From contig JAHREC010000011.1 in assembly GCA_020081605.1 (NCBI GenBank), positions 5,146,001-5,210,000 on the forward strand: a stretch of 64,000 nucleotides of DNA. The letters are read 5' to 3'. This document shows positions 1 through 11,978 of this stretch, piece after piece. This stretch comes from Albifimbria verrucaria (Eukaryota; Ascomycota; Sordariomycetes; Hypocreales; Stachybotryaceae). Each line of letters begins with the position of its first letter. The first letter of the stretch is position 1. A program made the position numbers and the translations under genes. The notes below the pieces were generated by a model that was not told the DNA's origin, did no database searches, and worked only from the letters and a program-made list of their open reading frames with translations.

Positions 1-159
1 ATACCACACCTCGAATCGCAGATGCGCAAGCGAGACGACCTTACACGTGTCCCGTTGCTGAAGTGGACTGGAGTGATTAAGAGGGCTGGATTTGAGTATT
101 GTATGATGTCGCATGTAGCTAGTATTGAGAAGGAAACGAAGCTAGAAATGCGGAGGTAA
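1..159 (+). CDS. C-terminal end of a gene cut by the left window edge (unknown product)
   Basis: The frame is open from base 1 to a TAA at 157-159 and gives about 52 residues. They are rich in charged residues and end in a basic tail (EMRR). No start codon or intron is needed inside the window, so this is read as the last exon of a gene lying to the left. I recognise no family. It could also be a chance open frame, because 52 codons is short. Confidence 0.35.
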   Translation: MPHLESQMRKRDDLTRVPLLKWTGVIKRAGFEYCMMSHVASIEKETKLEMRR

Positions 160-2483
160 TAGTGATAGATAGTTAGATGTTAAGAAGAGGCTACAGAGAT
201 TTGATGAATTTAGAATAAAGGAGTAAATAAGCTAAAGTTTAAAGTGCTTATTTTACATGTTATAGTCAGTCAATCATTAAGATTTAAACCATTGATTCTT
301 AATTATATTAAATATTACATATTATTGCATGCGGGTTACTTTATGTAGGCGATGAAGGTTTTAATGACGGGTATCCTATCGCGAGTTGAGCAACACTGAA
401 TGTAATAGGCTGAGCAGTTGACATGGCGCCTCGTCCGATGGGTAGGTTACGGCAACGCACGACACGACGACCGAAAGCCTGGCCTGTCGTCTCATTCCAG
501 GTGCACGCAATGCCACGCAATAAGACATTGAATAGGAGCAAGACCACGCTCAACTGTTGGTTTGTCGCCAACTCTTTGCAAGGTAAACAAAATCAGAGTC
601 TTCACGGATCGAATAAGCATGTACGCATGCACCGAGGGCCAAGGCTCTATTTGCTGGCTTAACCAAATCGATTTGCTCATTTCTCTAGAATGGTGACAGA
701 TCCACTATTTTTGGAGCACAGCAATAATTGACATCCAATGCTTGTCATTCTCTCATGTCCATTCAACACCGCGACCTCCTATCCCCATAGTTTTAAGAAT
801 ACCACCTCCTTAATTAGGGTCTGAAGAAGGTATAATCGTTGCGTTGGTATAAAGGCGTTAGTGATGGCAACCCATAGATAAGCAAAATTTGGAGCAGCGC
901 ATTCACAAAACGGTGTTAACGTACGGACTATTTCGTAATGACTCAGGCCACTAACAGAAGTTCCATCGCGCAGGCTGGGAGAGATGTCCGCCACGCTACA
1001 CACGATCATGAGCCCCTTTCGCTAGGCCACCTAGCAAGGTAAGTATGGTTATACGACCTAAGAAGGGGCAGCAGGGACTCTGCTTGAAGGAGGGAAGTTG
1101 AAAAGCAAGCCCGGCCAGGGTTGTGGTTCTTTTATAGGGTAGGTAAAACGAAATGGTGGTTATGCGACGCGGCGTCCCTGGAGCGAGCTGTGAACGGTTC
1201 CTAGAATGTGCTATAGGATGAGAATAGAATTGCTTTACATCTTGAATGCTGCTGTGTTATTCTTTTTCTTTTCGTAAATTTGGTAGAGTCGAACGGAATG
1301 ACAGACTTTCCATTTAAATAGGAATGGTGATACGGTTCTGCTCCAATCCAGATCCTCATGGAAAACACATTTCTTATTCCCTTGTATTGCAACCACGACG
1401 GAGCAAGCGCTTTGAAAACATCGGCTTCTGATAAGCGAAGAAAAATGTTTATATATCAGCAGAGCCTATTGACTAGGAAAGTCGTTAAACACTATCATAA
1501 ATTCAAGATGCATATGCTAAAAGCTGCACGCACTATATATTCCTTCTTTCTCTGCGAGATTCCTACTGTGCGTGCCCATCACCGTTCCTGGAGCCGAATC
1601 CTGCCATATAAATGGCGGCGAGCATACTCGTCAACATGAAATTACGTGTCCTTATTTCAAGCCCACTTGTCTAGAGAGACTCAATTTTGTTCACCATCCT
1701 TGATAGAGAAGCTGGGGATCAAGAGTCGAGATCTGAACACAGCAATACAATGAATCGAGAAAGATACGCAAAGGGGCGCATGGTTTTCTTGGTATTTCAT
1801 ATCTGTTCCTCACGTTATCTCATGTTTCATCGTGATCACACATCCCGTCCATCGAGCACGATCCTCATGTTCCCCTCTATCCAATGTCTCGGCTCCACAA
1901 TCCGGTGGGGCCGAAACCATTGGCTGGCTAGGAGTACTTGTGGGTTTCCGATGGTTTAGCAAGCTGATGGTCTTGGCATGCAGGACTGAGACAATGGGGA
2001 ACCCCAGATTCCGTGGAGTCAGTTTGCTCCATAAGCTCATCTATTTATGCGAGCCACTCATTGGGTCAAGGAGACGAGATAGATTGTTGATATCAAATTT
2101 CTGAAGCTATTGATAGCCTGTTCATTACATTTACTTTGGCTGCTACATTGGTGTTCTCAAGTCTTGCTGGTGCTATTCTGGTGTACATCTCCTCGAACGT
2201 ACAAAGGACTTAAACACGTATCGGATATTACCTCATTTAATCAACATCTAGGAAACCCTAATGACATTAATCACCTAGTTAGTTACGTCAATACTAGGAG
2301 TTATCGTTTTCAACATATTTACAAAGATCTACCTTGTATGTATCTAGCACTAAGACCAGTAAACCATACAAGTTGCTTTACCCACCAATATGCAAACTAC
2401 GATGGTTATGCAACCGCTTTATTTCTAGGGCTCTCGGAGACCCAATGAGTGGAATCATACGTTTTTCTGAAAGATTGCATAGT
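160..2483. other. Intergenic, no supported gene
   Basis: About 2.3 kb. Several open frames of 60-112 codons occur on both strands, but none shows a domain motif, a signal peptide or a consistent intron structure. The region is rather AT-rich near 220-330. I see no RNA gene or repeat. Confidence 0.5.
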
Positions 2484-4341
2484 CTAAGCCTGAACCCAAG
2501 CTTCTACCATAGGAGTCGTAGCAATTCTAAATCTCTTGCCCCAAATCCAGAGCGGGACTGTCAGTAGACCAAACAAGCCGAGGAGCATGGCAAAGATGCC
2601 AAATGGTTGCGCTGGGCCTTGCTTATCAGACCATTCTGCAACACAGAACGTCCAAGCAAATGAAATAAATGAACGCAAGATGGTGACGACCGTGAAGCAA
2701 TCAGAAGCAAGACCGTGGTAAGAGTCAATAAGCTATTGTCCAATAAGTATTCGACAATCTATTGCACTACAAGGCAATGGGAAAGATTCATATCACTTAC
2801 ATAGCTGAATCCGATGGACGGGACTTGCATCAGGCCAAATGACAACATTGCAAACCCTGCCTCGAGGCCAACCCACCGAGAAGGACCAGGATATTGTGCA
2901 CTGAATCCAAAAACCAGAAGCCCACCAGTTGCCAGAGCCAGGGGAACATCAATGTCGGTAATCTGTCTTCAGCTTCCGCCACACCATTACGCAGCATCTT
3001 AGCCTGCTTCTTGAGACTCCTGTCGGATGTGATGTGATTGTATGCATAGCCAATGATGGCACCGATGATGCCCCGACATTGATGAGGCCGGCATTTGCCC
3101 CCATAGATACGGAGGATTTGACACATACATTGGTCCAACTAAGGAAATGGTCACGACGCCACCGATGAGACCAGCATAGTGCAAGGTCACAACCCAAGTG
3201 CCGGGGAAAGCCATTGCCCTGAAAATGCGAAGATACTGCCGCCATAATATACCTTTAGGACTTCTGAGTCTCATCGCTTCGCCAAATGAGAGCTTGTTTA
3301 TCGTGCCAGCTTCTGGTTCTTCAATGCCGATGGCATGGGCTTTGTTGGAATCGTCAAGAGACTGAGCAGCTCCAATCTCAGCTTGTTGTTGGCGCCAGTG
3401 CTCATATCTGTCGAACGTGGTTTCCGATACGAATAGAACGACACACAAGAATACCAAAGCGCTCAACGCGGTGCTAACCCAGAAAATAGCCGCCCAGCCA
3501 TGCTCATGCCCAATGATTCCACCAACGAGACCCCGAAGAAGGGACCGACGCAAAGAAAGACCGTATAAAATCCCTGGTGACGTCAGTGCTTGCACCATAG
3601 AGTCTTTGAAGAAGCGTAAAGGGGCGCGGAAGTTTCTAACCATGGCACGCCCGCGTTGATGGACGAAAAACAAGTCACCGACAACCGCTGGCGCCACTGT
3701 ATCTGCCGCACCTCCACCAAATGCTTGCAGAATTCTTGCAGCAAGAAGTGAATTGTACGTTTTTGCCAGCCCGCACCACATGGAGCAGAGACTCATGACT
3801 AGTGTTGCTATGAGGAGCACTGGTCGTTTCCCCATCCAATTTGACAGTGGGACCCAGATAAGACTTGAAACACCCAAAAATAATACATGGTACTGTTGAA
3901 GCCTCAACCTTTAGTATTGAATTTGTCAAAGCACACCTCACACGGGGCCTTACAGCAATAAGATGCGACAGCACGTAGTACGGCTGTGGGTCCTGAGGAA
4001 ACGTGGAGTACCACAACGGGATGGCAGGCGCAATGATCGAGCTGCAAAAGTTGGCCACGAAAGCATAGACAGAGACTGTCACTAGGATTGTGATCTTCCG
4101 CCAAGTTGGGTAGTTCAACGGATCTCGAGGACTGTTGGTTGTTCTCGGGATGCTGACGGTGGTGAACTCTGTGCGAGCTTCTTGGGTGCCATAATCTGCA
4201 TGGTAGCCGCGACTGATTAGCAAAGACGCACAAGGAATTAAAAACGAGATGTCCAGACTTACCTGTTAGTAATACTGTGCCTAGTGGCGTGGCAGACTGG
4301 ACAGCGTCGTGTGAAAGGGCGAATGCACTGCGGAATGTCAT
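2484..4341 (-). CDS. Major facilitator superfamily transporter (drug:H+ antiporter type)
   Basis: Twelve-helix plasma-membrane exporter family. The N-terminal part reads DPLNYPTWRK, then a first membrane helix. After an intron come LSNWMGKRP, the MFS loop 2-3 signature, and RILQAFGGGAADTVAP in helix 4. Restoring frame gives GFYTVFLCVGPFFG in helix 5. Introns: 4196-4262, 3893-3953 and 3574-3640, with another near 2720-2800. The start is the ATG at 4341; an in-frame ATG also lies at 4383. Three frame breaks sit in G runs of the coding strand, near 3527, 3105 and 3070, each cured by one extra G. The neighbour on the same strand is a CYP57-like P450, which suggests a detoxify-and-export pair. The substrate is unknown. 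Confidence 0.85.
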
Positions 4342-4939
4342 AACGAATAGAGAGCCTTGGTGGCTTAGATCCAAGGGCCTCAAACTCGTTGAAACGAAGG
4401 AATTGTTATCCTATAAATTCTCCAACCGCCTGCAACGCTAATGGCCAGCCACTTCCGTTCGGACAGACCCCTCCACGTCCCGAGAGCCAGTGACCAGTCC
4501 CGGGTGTTCCAACCCCTCAAAGCCGGTCAGTACTACCGAAAGGATCGTAATCTCGGGCTGTCTTAAGATTGGCTATTGTGCGGGGAAGATGAAGATGCGG
4601 GAACCTTGTCAAAAATCGCAGTTCTAGAGATATCTCAGGCACTGGCGAGCTGACACGGCGGTCCTGTTCAGATGTATCGCTTGTGACTCGATGTGATGGA
4701 GGTGGTAGCACCTCATGCTATTGACCATTGTGCATGAACTTTATGCTACCCATGCTGTAGTCTTGTAGACCCTTCTTTATCGCTTGATACCACTCTAAAA
4801 AGGATGCCAAGAAGTTCAGCTCAGGCACAGCGACTGTATAGTTATTGGTCAATTGCGCTTCATTTGATTACAACCTTGTGGTGCATCAGCCAACATCAGA
4901 TTTTCATCTATGCATACGTATACTGCAGATCATGACTGA
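4342..4939. other. Intergenic between MFS and P450 genes
   Basis: Holds the 5' region of the MFS gene and the 3' region of the P450. A 64-codon open frame at 4517-4711 on the minus strand shows no family features. Nothing else is supported. Confidence 0.5.
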
Positions 4940-6650
4940 CTAAGTCTTTGGTACACCTCTTCTAGCCCGGATTTTTACCCTGAAGTTGGTTGGCTTCACA
5001 AACCAATAATTTTCCGTGTTCCACTGGCTCACGGTTGAACTATGCTCTCCCACGAGTTCAAAGTCGAAATCTCGAACGATGCTTGGAATGAGTTTGGTCA
5101 TCTCCAGCATGGATATGTGCCGACCAATGCACGTTCGCGAGCCTAGTCCAAACTGATTGTGAACGTCCTTAGTATGACAATCTTGAAGTTGTGGGTCATA
5201 TGATGAATGGGCTTACTGGCATCCAAAAACGGTTCATCAGTTCAAGCTGTTCGGGACTAGACTGCAACCATCTTTCTGGCTTGAAGTCATTTATATCTTC
5301 CCCAAAGACGCTCGAGTCTCGATGTGCGACCCACGTATTGATGCCGACGATAGACTATCAATTCAGACATGTCAGTAATAGGCTAATTGCTTACGAGGAG
5401 AATTCGGATAAACTTGCGCCTGCTGGGAAGTACTGGCCACAAATGACCGCGCCCCCATCCGGAACCACACGTTCTAAAGGTAATCCCGTCGCTGGGTGAA
5501 GGCGCAGTGCTTCCTTAATAACGGCTTGGAGGTAACTTAGTTGCGAAACTTCTTTGAAAGTCGGTTTCGGTGACAATTCCCCTTCTTCATAAAGTCTTCA
5601 ATCTCAGCCTTAAGGATCTGGAGGCATTTGGGATTGGTAAGAAGGTAATACAGCGTCGCTGAGAGACTAAGGGCCGTGGTGTCAGAACCCGCCACCATAT
5701 TGGCCGCACAGCCTACGAGAACATGATGTCTGGTGAAGGTCTCCGGGTCCGTTAGGTATCGTGTGACAAATTTGGAGAGAAATGGCTCAGCAGAAGTATT
5801 TTCGTGTAGAACAACTCCTCCGTTGTTCTTTCGTTCGTTCAAATGCGCATCAATACATTTCTCGGAAAACTGTATGATGTGACCACGACCGGATCCACGC
5901 TTTCCAGCCAATTTATTCTTGATGGGGTAGAGGAAGCGATGCAACAAGGGAAAAACGCCTACTAGTGAGGCATAGAACGTATGCTCTTCCAATGACTGGA
6001 TAATACCTTCAATATCATCGCCTCGATCTAGGAACCCAAGGCGCTTGGCGTAGGTGATCATGGCGATCACATCAAACGCGTAGCACTGGAACCAGTGCCG
6101 CATGTCTACCTCCATCCCACTATGGGCCAGTTCTTCGAGGCGACAATGAAAGATTGCGGTACATTCGTCCACATAATGCTCGTAATTGAGCAAATTTGAC
6201 ATGGAGTAGGTGCTCTGGTACATCCGGCGGTTCTGGCTGTGACGCTTAATGGAGCGGTCTGAAAATATAGACCAAGAGCCTGGAGCACCCCATGAGTCGT
6301 ACCACGATGATTTAGGGAATTGTGAGCCGTGCTTGTAAATAACGCTCACGGCATCGAGCTCGCTCACAGAGAACCGCTTGGGTCCGTAGCGGACGATGGA
6401 GCCTGAAAGAATTGTCAATTTCGAATGAATAGTCGTCAAGTCTGCAATGGTTTTAAAATTTACCATATTGAGCATGAAGGCTAGCGTTCGTCTTTTCGAA
6501 ATTGCCTCGGGCTATGGCCCGAAGATACCAAAGATCTGTCCATCTAGCAAGAAAAGGGCCGGAAACGGAGCGAGTAGCAGATACTAGCGGTCGAAGCAGG
6601 AAGCAAGCCGCACCCAGAAGAGCGCAGCATATACTAAGGAGCCAAGACAT
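4940..6650 (-). CDS. Cytochrome P450, CYP57 (pisatin demethylase)-like
   Basis: Microsomal haem monooxygenase. In order: N-terminal membrane anchor (MSWLLSICCALLGAACFLL), YGSIVRYGP, an NRRMYQSTYSMS segment typical of the pisatin-demethylase group, HWFQCYAFDVI, I-helix AGSDTTAL, K-helix EALRLHP, PERW, and haem loop FGLGSRTCIGR with the ligand Cys. It ends in TAG at 4940. The first intron follows HAQYG (about 6387-6460). Others lie near 5355-5400 and just before the haem loop. One frame break lies at the C run 5579-5582; one more base gives KKGELSPKP. Family members demethylate or hydroxylate plant phenolics, but the substrate here cannot be read. The MFS gene downstream is a likely partner. 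Confidence 0.9.
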
Positions 6651-7741
6651 GTTGGCAACTGGATTATCAGTCGTTTCTGTGCGGATGATAGTTCTATCCT
6701 CATTTGGCCACTATGGTGAGGTTATGTCGACTGCGCTTGAAGTGAAGTGAAGTAAAAGCTGATGACATAACGTGTGTGCCTGCATTTCCCCTCTCGGCAG
6801 AGTGGAGGCTCAAGCCGATGCTAATCGATGGACAAGCTATCTGGTGGCTATCAAGAAAGAAATTCGAGCCTTGAGTAACATGCGATGGAACCTGGGAATT
6901 TTGATTCGCATGGAAAATAGATCTTGCTATATGTATTCAGGAGACTATGATCTTTTTAACTTAAGGGAAGTGATTGATTAGGAAGTTGATTTTTGAGTAA
7001 GAAATATCAAGGAAATGAAGAGAAATGCACCGTTAAAATTCAATTCGATGTCATATGTCCCAAAGTTATTTGTGTCTAAGAATGCTCATATTAAGTTTAT
7101 CTGGTGTCACAATACCTTCCTCTTTCCGGACAAAATGATGAAGTTCATTACTCGGGCAAACTATGAGTGCCGGTATTGTGTAGTTGGGCCTCGAGTTTAG
7201 ATACAACAGCCATGACAAATCCAAATGCCAACGAGTCAACATATCAAACGAAAAATATGAACTTGCCAGCTCGAGCGCAGTTCTTGTCGAGAGATGAACA
7301 TTGGCAAACGCGTCTTCTCTTTGAGCGTTCTAAACTACATATAATATAGCTGGCCTCTCCACATCTGAGTCAACATGTCAGCAAAGGGCAACTTCGGGTA
7401 TAGGGCTAACAGTCATGATGATAGCATAGCCGTATATGTCCAGGAACAGTGTCAGGGCATCTAGTATTAGGCAATATAGTAGGCATCCAATGCGTTGAGA
7501 TTTTACTAGGTTTCGCTCGGCCAAGTCCTTGATTGTTTACTTTACCTGCAGCTTCGGTAGCTCAAGAGGATAGAATGAGATAGAAACATCCCTTGATGTC
7601 AACCCAACAGAAAACCTGGGGATTCAGTGCAATATTCTAACAACATGACATCAAGATGACTTCTGTTTGTAAAAACTTTGGTATTTTTCAGTTGCGGGCT
7701 GAATATTCCTTAGCTTGTAGCCCAAAATATGTATCGCTTAA
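6651..7741. other. Intergenic, no supported gene
   Basis: About 1.1 kb between the divergent start of the P450 and the 3' end of the transcription factor. Only 60-70-codon frames without motifs are present. Confidence 0.5.
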
Positions 7742-9597
7742 TTAAAACAGTATACTCAGATCAAATGTGCCCGGCTGGTTGATCCGGGTTGATGGCTTTA
7801 GGATTCGTTGTATGTCCGACGAAGATATCAAAGAAAAATCGCTTGCCATGTGCTGATGAATTAGTTCCTGCAATAGGTCATCTGCCTTTGCTTCATCCAT
7901 GCAGAGTAATCCTCTGCCTCCAGGAATCCATCGATAACGTTTTATCGCCTGAAGATGTGGGATCAGTTCTTCAAGATCGACTTGTCTCCCGTGCGATTCG
8001 GCATGTAGCGTGGTTGTAAGGATTTTCAATACGTTTTCCAAAACTGGATGTGTGCATGTCAAATTAGATTCACAAATTGATCGAAGCACATGTTCATGCG
8101 CCCGCGCGCTCCTAATAAGCAGTGGAGGAGCGGAGGATGTGTTGTCATGTAATCCACGAATCATGGATACATGCACTGCTGCTGAAAGCGCAACCAAGTA
8201 GACTGTCAGATGCGATAGCCGGAGAATAGCAGAATCTATCCCAGTTAAGAATGGGAGAATATCTCCAAGCAGAATGGCATGATCGGCCACGTTGGCAAAT
8301 GACGAATCCTGTAGCAAACGGGGTAGCAGTAATATGTTTAGAAAGTCTGGACAGCCCGCTGTATATATGTAGATGCCATGAAACCATATCATGGCTTCAA
8401 GCTGCCATGCTAGGTTGACCTTGCCCATCTCCATGAGCCGCGTGGGAAAGGAGATGAAGTAGTCCTCCAGTGCCTCTGCCACTGGATTGTGCAGTCCACT
8501 AGGAGTGAACGAAAAAAATTGTGCGATTTGCATTATTTGTTGGAGAGGTAAGAATAAATTGAAGTAGCCCTCCTTCTTTGTGGAATCATGATGGTGACTA
8601 CAACCATGCCAGGTCACGTCGGGCAGTGAAGTTTCATTTAGAAAACCTGAAGGCAAGGCGAGAGTTTGACCCGGTAATCCGGAATATCTTTGGTTCCCAT
8701 GTTTGTATTGATTAAACAGGACAGCATGAACTTGGGTATTGATATCGAGGAGAGACAAAACCCTGCGATGGAGCTCTGGAAGTGAGGAACTTGGAGAGGA
8801 CAAACTCATGTGACTCAAAGCCAAGATCTTCGACAACATAGCCCAGCGACCCGCAACCTCAGTCAGTTCGTGGTTGAGAAAACTCAGGTTACTAAGCAAA
8901 CAGAGACAGTATATGTCACTGGGGCTGATTGGACGACTGTTCCATGTCAAGACTGCCATGTCTGATAAGGATCTGATGCGACACTCTTCAATAAGAGCCT
9001 CTCCAAAGATGGACCCGAAGGCCGGCTGGAAACAGGAGCCACAAAGTAGAAGTGCGGCGATGACCGAACGGGAAGTTAGAAAACTGTTTTCTGCTTCCCA
9101 ATCTTCCGGAGATAAGGATATATTATCGGCAAGAATCTTGCGATGATTGCGTCGAAGGACTGCTAAGACCCCGACTTGCTGAGTCAAGCCAAGGACATCA
9201 TCTAGGAGCTGGAGCTGAATAGCTGGGTCTAACGACAGATCTGCCGGAAGCCAGCGTGAAGTATTAATCGGCTCGAGTGAAGAAGAGAGGCTTAGGGGCT
9301 TGGGCCCGCGATGCTGCCAGCATCATCGATCAAACTTTGATCAGCGAAGCTGGGGCTGGACGTTGTTGCCTCTGCCCTCCTCGGCTTGACTTTTGATACG
9401 CGAGGCCGACCACGTCTGCGGACGGGGCGGTTTCTCAAACATGGAAAGTCAAGACGAACGCATCTTCCACAAGGATCGCCATTACACTGTGCTTTCTAGA
9501 ATAGTAGAGTCAGCGGCCTAGCCTGTATGCACAAAGAGAAAGAGAGACATGCCAGCTCAGCGCAACGATCGCATGCGCGGGACCGAGGCGTGTTCAT
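7742..9597 (-). CDS. Zn2Cys6 fungal transcription factor
   Basis: Nuclear DNA-binding activator or repressor. The first exon (9553-9597) encodes MNTPRSRACDRCAEL. The next exon gives KAQCNGDPCGRC then DFPC, completing a Zn2Cys6 cluster with a short third loop, followed by a basic RRRGRPR stretch. About 500 residues follow with the helical fungal-specific regulatory domain. The inferred intron 9496-9552 starts with GC, not GT (GCATGT...CTAG), and splits the zinc cluster. One frame break in the run at 9295-9298 is cured by one base, giving SPLSLSSS. It is divergent from the next gene and sits at the edge of the 12-31 kb metabolic cluster, so it is a candidate pathway regulator. Confidence 0.82.
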
Positions 9598-10090
9598 GCT
9601 GATCCGATGTATGGGAGCCCAAGCAGCGCAAACTTCAACGGGTTCCGGGCTATTCGACTGCGGATGAGTGGCAGGGAGTATCCATACGGCCGCAACTTAT
9701 TTTATCCGCCGGGGACTTGAGTTAACTTAAATCTCCGACTCCACTAATCCGGAACCCCATCGCCATGGGTCGGACCATCCCTCATCTCCCACACAATTCC
9801 ATACCCGGCAACGCGTATCGGGAATTCACGTGGAGATCTGACATGGCCGACTGAACTGCCGACTCAATTAACTACAGCGAGAAGCCGGTCGGCTGCTGCT
9901 ACCGGGTTACTGAGTCTCGTTTCACGATATGACACCAGCCAAGAAGTAGGAGTGCAGTCATCCTAGTCTATCATGCAGCTCCAATTAAGCCCAGCGCAAA
10001 ACCAGCAATTTCGCTCATGTATGTGCAAGCCCATAGGCGGGAGCCATATCACCGCCCCGTACATACTCCAAACTAAAGATAACCATTGAA
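9598..10090. promoter_or_regulatory. Divergent promoter region between two transcription-factor genes
   Basis: Contains three copies of CCGACT at 9735-9740, 9847-9852 and 9859-9864, the last two only 6 bases apart. A CGG-N13-CCG inverted pair lies at 9886-9904. Zn2Cys6 proteins commonly bind CGG/CCG half sites, so these are plausible operator sites. No binding data exist here. A further CCGACT lies at 20497-20502, upstream of the permease gene. Confidence 0.35.
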
Positions 10091-11287
10091 GTGTTACGCG
10101 TATGCAAGAAGAGCCTTGTGGCAATAGATGGCTTCGGCTGCTCAATCCTGCCCGAGCTACTCTCTCTATCCTCCTCGTCACCATTGCTGCGCAATGCATT
10201 GTTCGATATTGCCACGCAAGCGCATCCGACGCGCTGCGATCCGTCGACTGGCACCATCTGGGAGCCATACCATGCAGCATTGATTGACGTCCAGCAGATA
10301 ATGTCCAATGTTGCCAATCAGGAAAAAGAGAGCTCTGAATTGACTCTCACTGCTCTCGCTGGCGCTTCCATTCTAATCGTGCTTTCTCTCGACGGCCCCT
10401 ATGATGACTGGCAACACCATGCTCAACAGGTTGTGCACTTGGTTGACGCCCATGGCGCTCTTGACATCGCCACTACAAATATTGGAAAACATCTCCTCTT
10501 GACATCTGGTCAAATCGACATCTCCGCGTTTGCAGTTGGGCGCAGCACAATCTCAACTCACGCTTGGTTACGGTGGAACCTAGACGAGCTCATAGAGGAT
10601 TTCCCAAGACAATCTTTCATGGACTTCGAAATTTCCACAGGATATCCAGGTCAATTGGTCACATTGATTGCAAAGCTTAGTAGGTGCGCCGATGTATCTC
10701 GTTCTTACCAGTATTCAGCGGATGGTGCAAATGGAGGCAATGATACACTGTCCCTGGAACAAATGGAACTGCAGACCCAGATAGAAACCTGGATGGCGCC
10801 TCCAATGCCAAATGGTATGCCTGGGGCTAAAAGGTTGGCTTTATTGAAAGCTTGGAAGCTTATCGTCCTTGCCGCCTCGCTGTATCATCAACGTCGACTC
10901 GGCTTTTATGCGGACCTCTCGAAACCGATCATAGGCATGTCTGAGGCGGCCCATCTTGCAATTGTTGAAGAGATCGTTACTGGTATTGAATATTTGATCA
11001 ATGCGTTCAAATTAAACGGCACGACTATTGCAAACGCGATGGCATGGCCGTTGGCTGTGGCTAGCAGCGAGTGTATAGGTCAAGCCACGGCTCACCTCCA
11101 GGACCTGGTGATACAAATCATCGACGACATGTGTGAGTTATTCTACATGTCGCATCTCAAGTCTCTCTCACTGGTTTTGAAAAAGTTATGGTCAACCCAT
11201 TCAACGTCCAGAGAAGGGCTGCCATGCGATTCATTCAGTTTAGAATCCGTGAGTCGAGAGGCTGGGCTTACAATAGCCCTCCTCTAA
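10091..11287 (+). CDS. Fungal_trans_2-type regulator lacking a visible zinc cluster
   Basis: A single open frame of 398 codons with no intron. It matches the general pattern of the PF11951 fungal-specific transcription factor domain: an ALAGASILIVLS helix pair, AWKLIVLAASLYHQRR in the middle, and WPLAVASSECIGQA near the end. No CX2CX6C zinc motif precedes it in the 130 bases upstream. An upstream ATG at 9973 opens a frame to 10089 (MQLQLSPAQNQQFR...), which may be the true N-terminus if a one-base error lies near 10085. The product could be a regulator without a DNA-binding domain acting with the neighbouring Zn2Cys6 factor. Function is inferred from the domain only. Confidence 0.7.
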   Translation: MLRVCKKSLVAIDGFGCSILPELLSLSSSSPLLRNALFDIATQAHPTRCDPSTGTIWEPYHAALIDVQQIMSNVANQEKESSELTLTALAGASILIVLSLDGPYDDWQHHAQQVVHLVDAHGALDIATTNIGKHLLLTSGQIDISAFAVGRSTISTHAWLRWNLDELIEDFPRQSFMDFEISTGYPGQLVTLIAKLSRCADVSRSYQYSADGANGGNDTLSLEQMELQTQIETWMAPPMPNGMPGAKRLALLKAWKLIVLAASLYHQRRLGFYADLSKPIIGMSEAAHLAIVEEIVTGIEYLINAFKLNGTTIANAMAWPLAVASSECIGQATAHLQDLVIQIIDDMCELFYMSHLKSLSLVLKKLWSTHSTSREGLPCDSFSLESVSREAGLTIALL

Positions 11288-11978
11288 GAAGCACGGGGAA
11301 AAATAAAAATCAACAGGCTATACGCAATGTTTCTAGGGTTATCAGAAACTTCTTGAAGATGAATAGAGAAACGTCAATTGGTGTGAAAGAGAGAATTGCA
11401 TTGGACGAGCTACAATATCAGTGATATTTTTATTCACTTGATAATGCGATATTAGAATGTATCCGATTTCGCGATGTACAGGCAATTGATAAGAGATCAT
11501 ACGATGTTTTTGTTATCGTTAACGTTAGAGCGATCCTTCTAGTATGCCGTAGTCCTGACGTGTAAGTATTGGGATCTTGTCCGCTTCTACCACACCAACT
11601 GCAAATGGGAAAATATGCTTTCATAACTAGCCTATTGCAGAAGATGCGCGCTTAAATTACAAGGATTTTTAATCCACCAAGGATCTGCGCTAGAGCCCAT
11701 TCGCACTATGATGAGCAGAGAGCGTAGCGTTACACGAACTAAAAGAAATGACCGGCGGCGTATTTCTCTCAACAGAGGACTTCAAGCCTTGCCTTCTTTA
11801 CACGGGGTGATGATTCACAAGACACGCGGACATTCGGTTGAAACGACCTATATTATGGCAATGGATAATCATCCCCAGCCATGGCCATCCAAGTTCTGCA
11901 GCCGGGAACACCTTTGCATGTCCTGTCTATACACTTACGTTGCCTAGGCGAGTATCAAATTCGAGATATCAGCCTAAG
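11288..11978. other. Intergenic, no supported gene
   Basis: About 690 bases of sequence between the regulator and the cupin-aminotransferase gene. Short open frames at 11708-11947 and 11881-12126 lack motifs and partly overlap the next gene's first exon in other frames. Confidence 0.5.
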
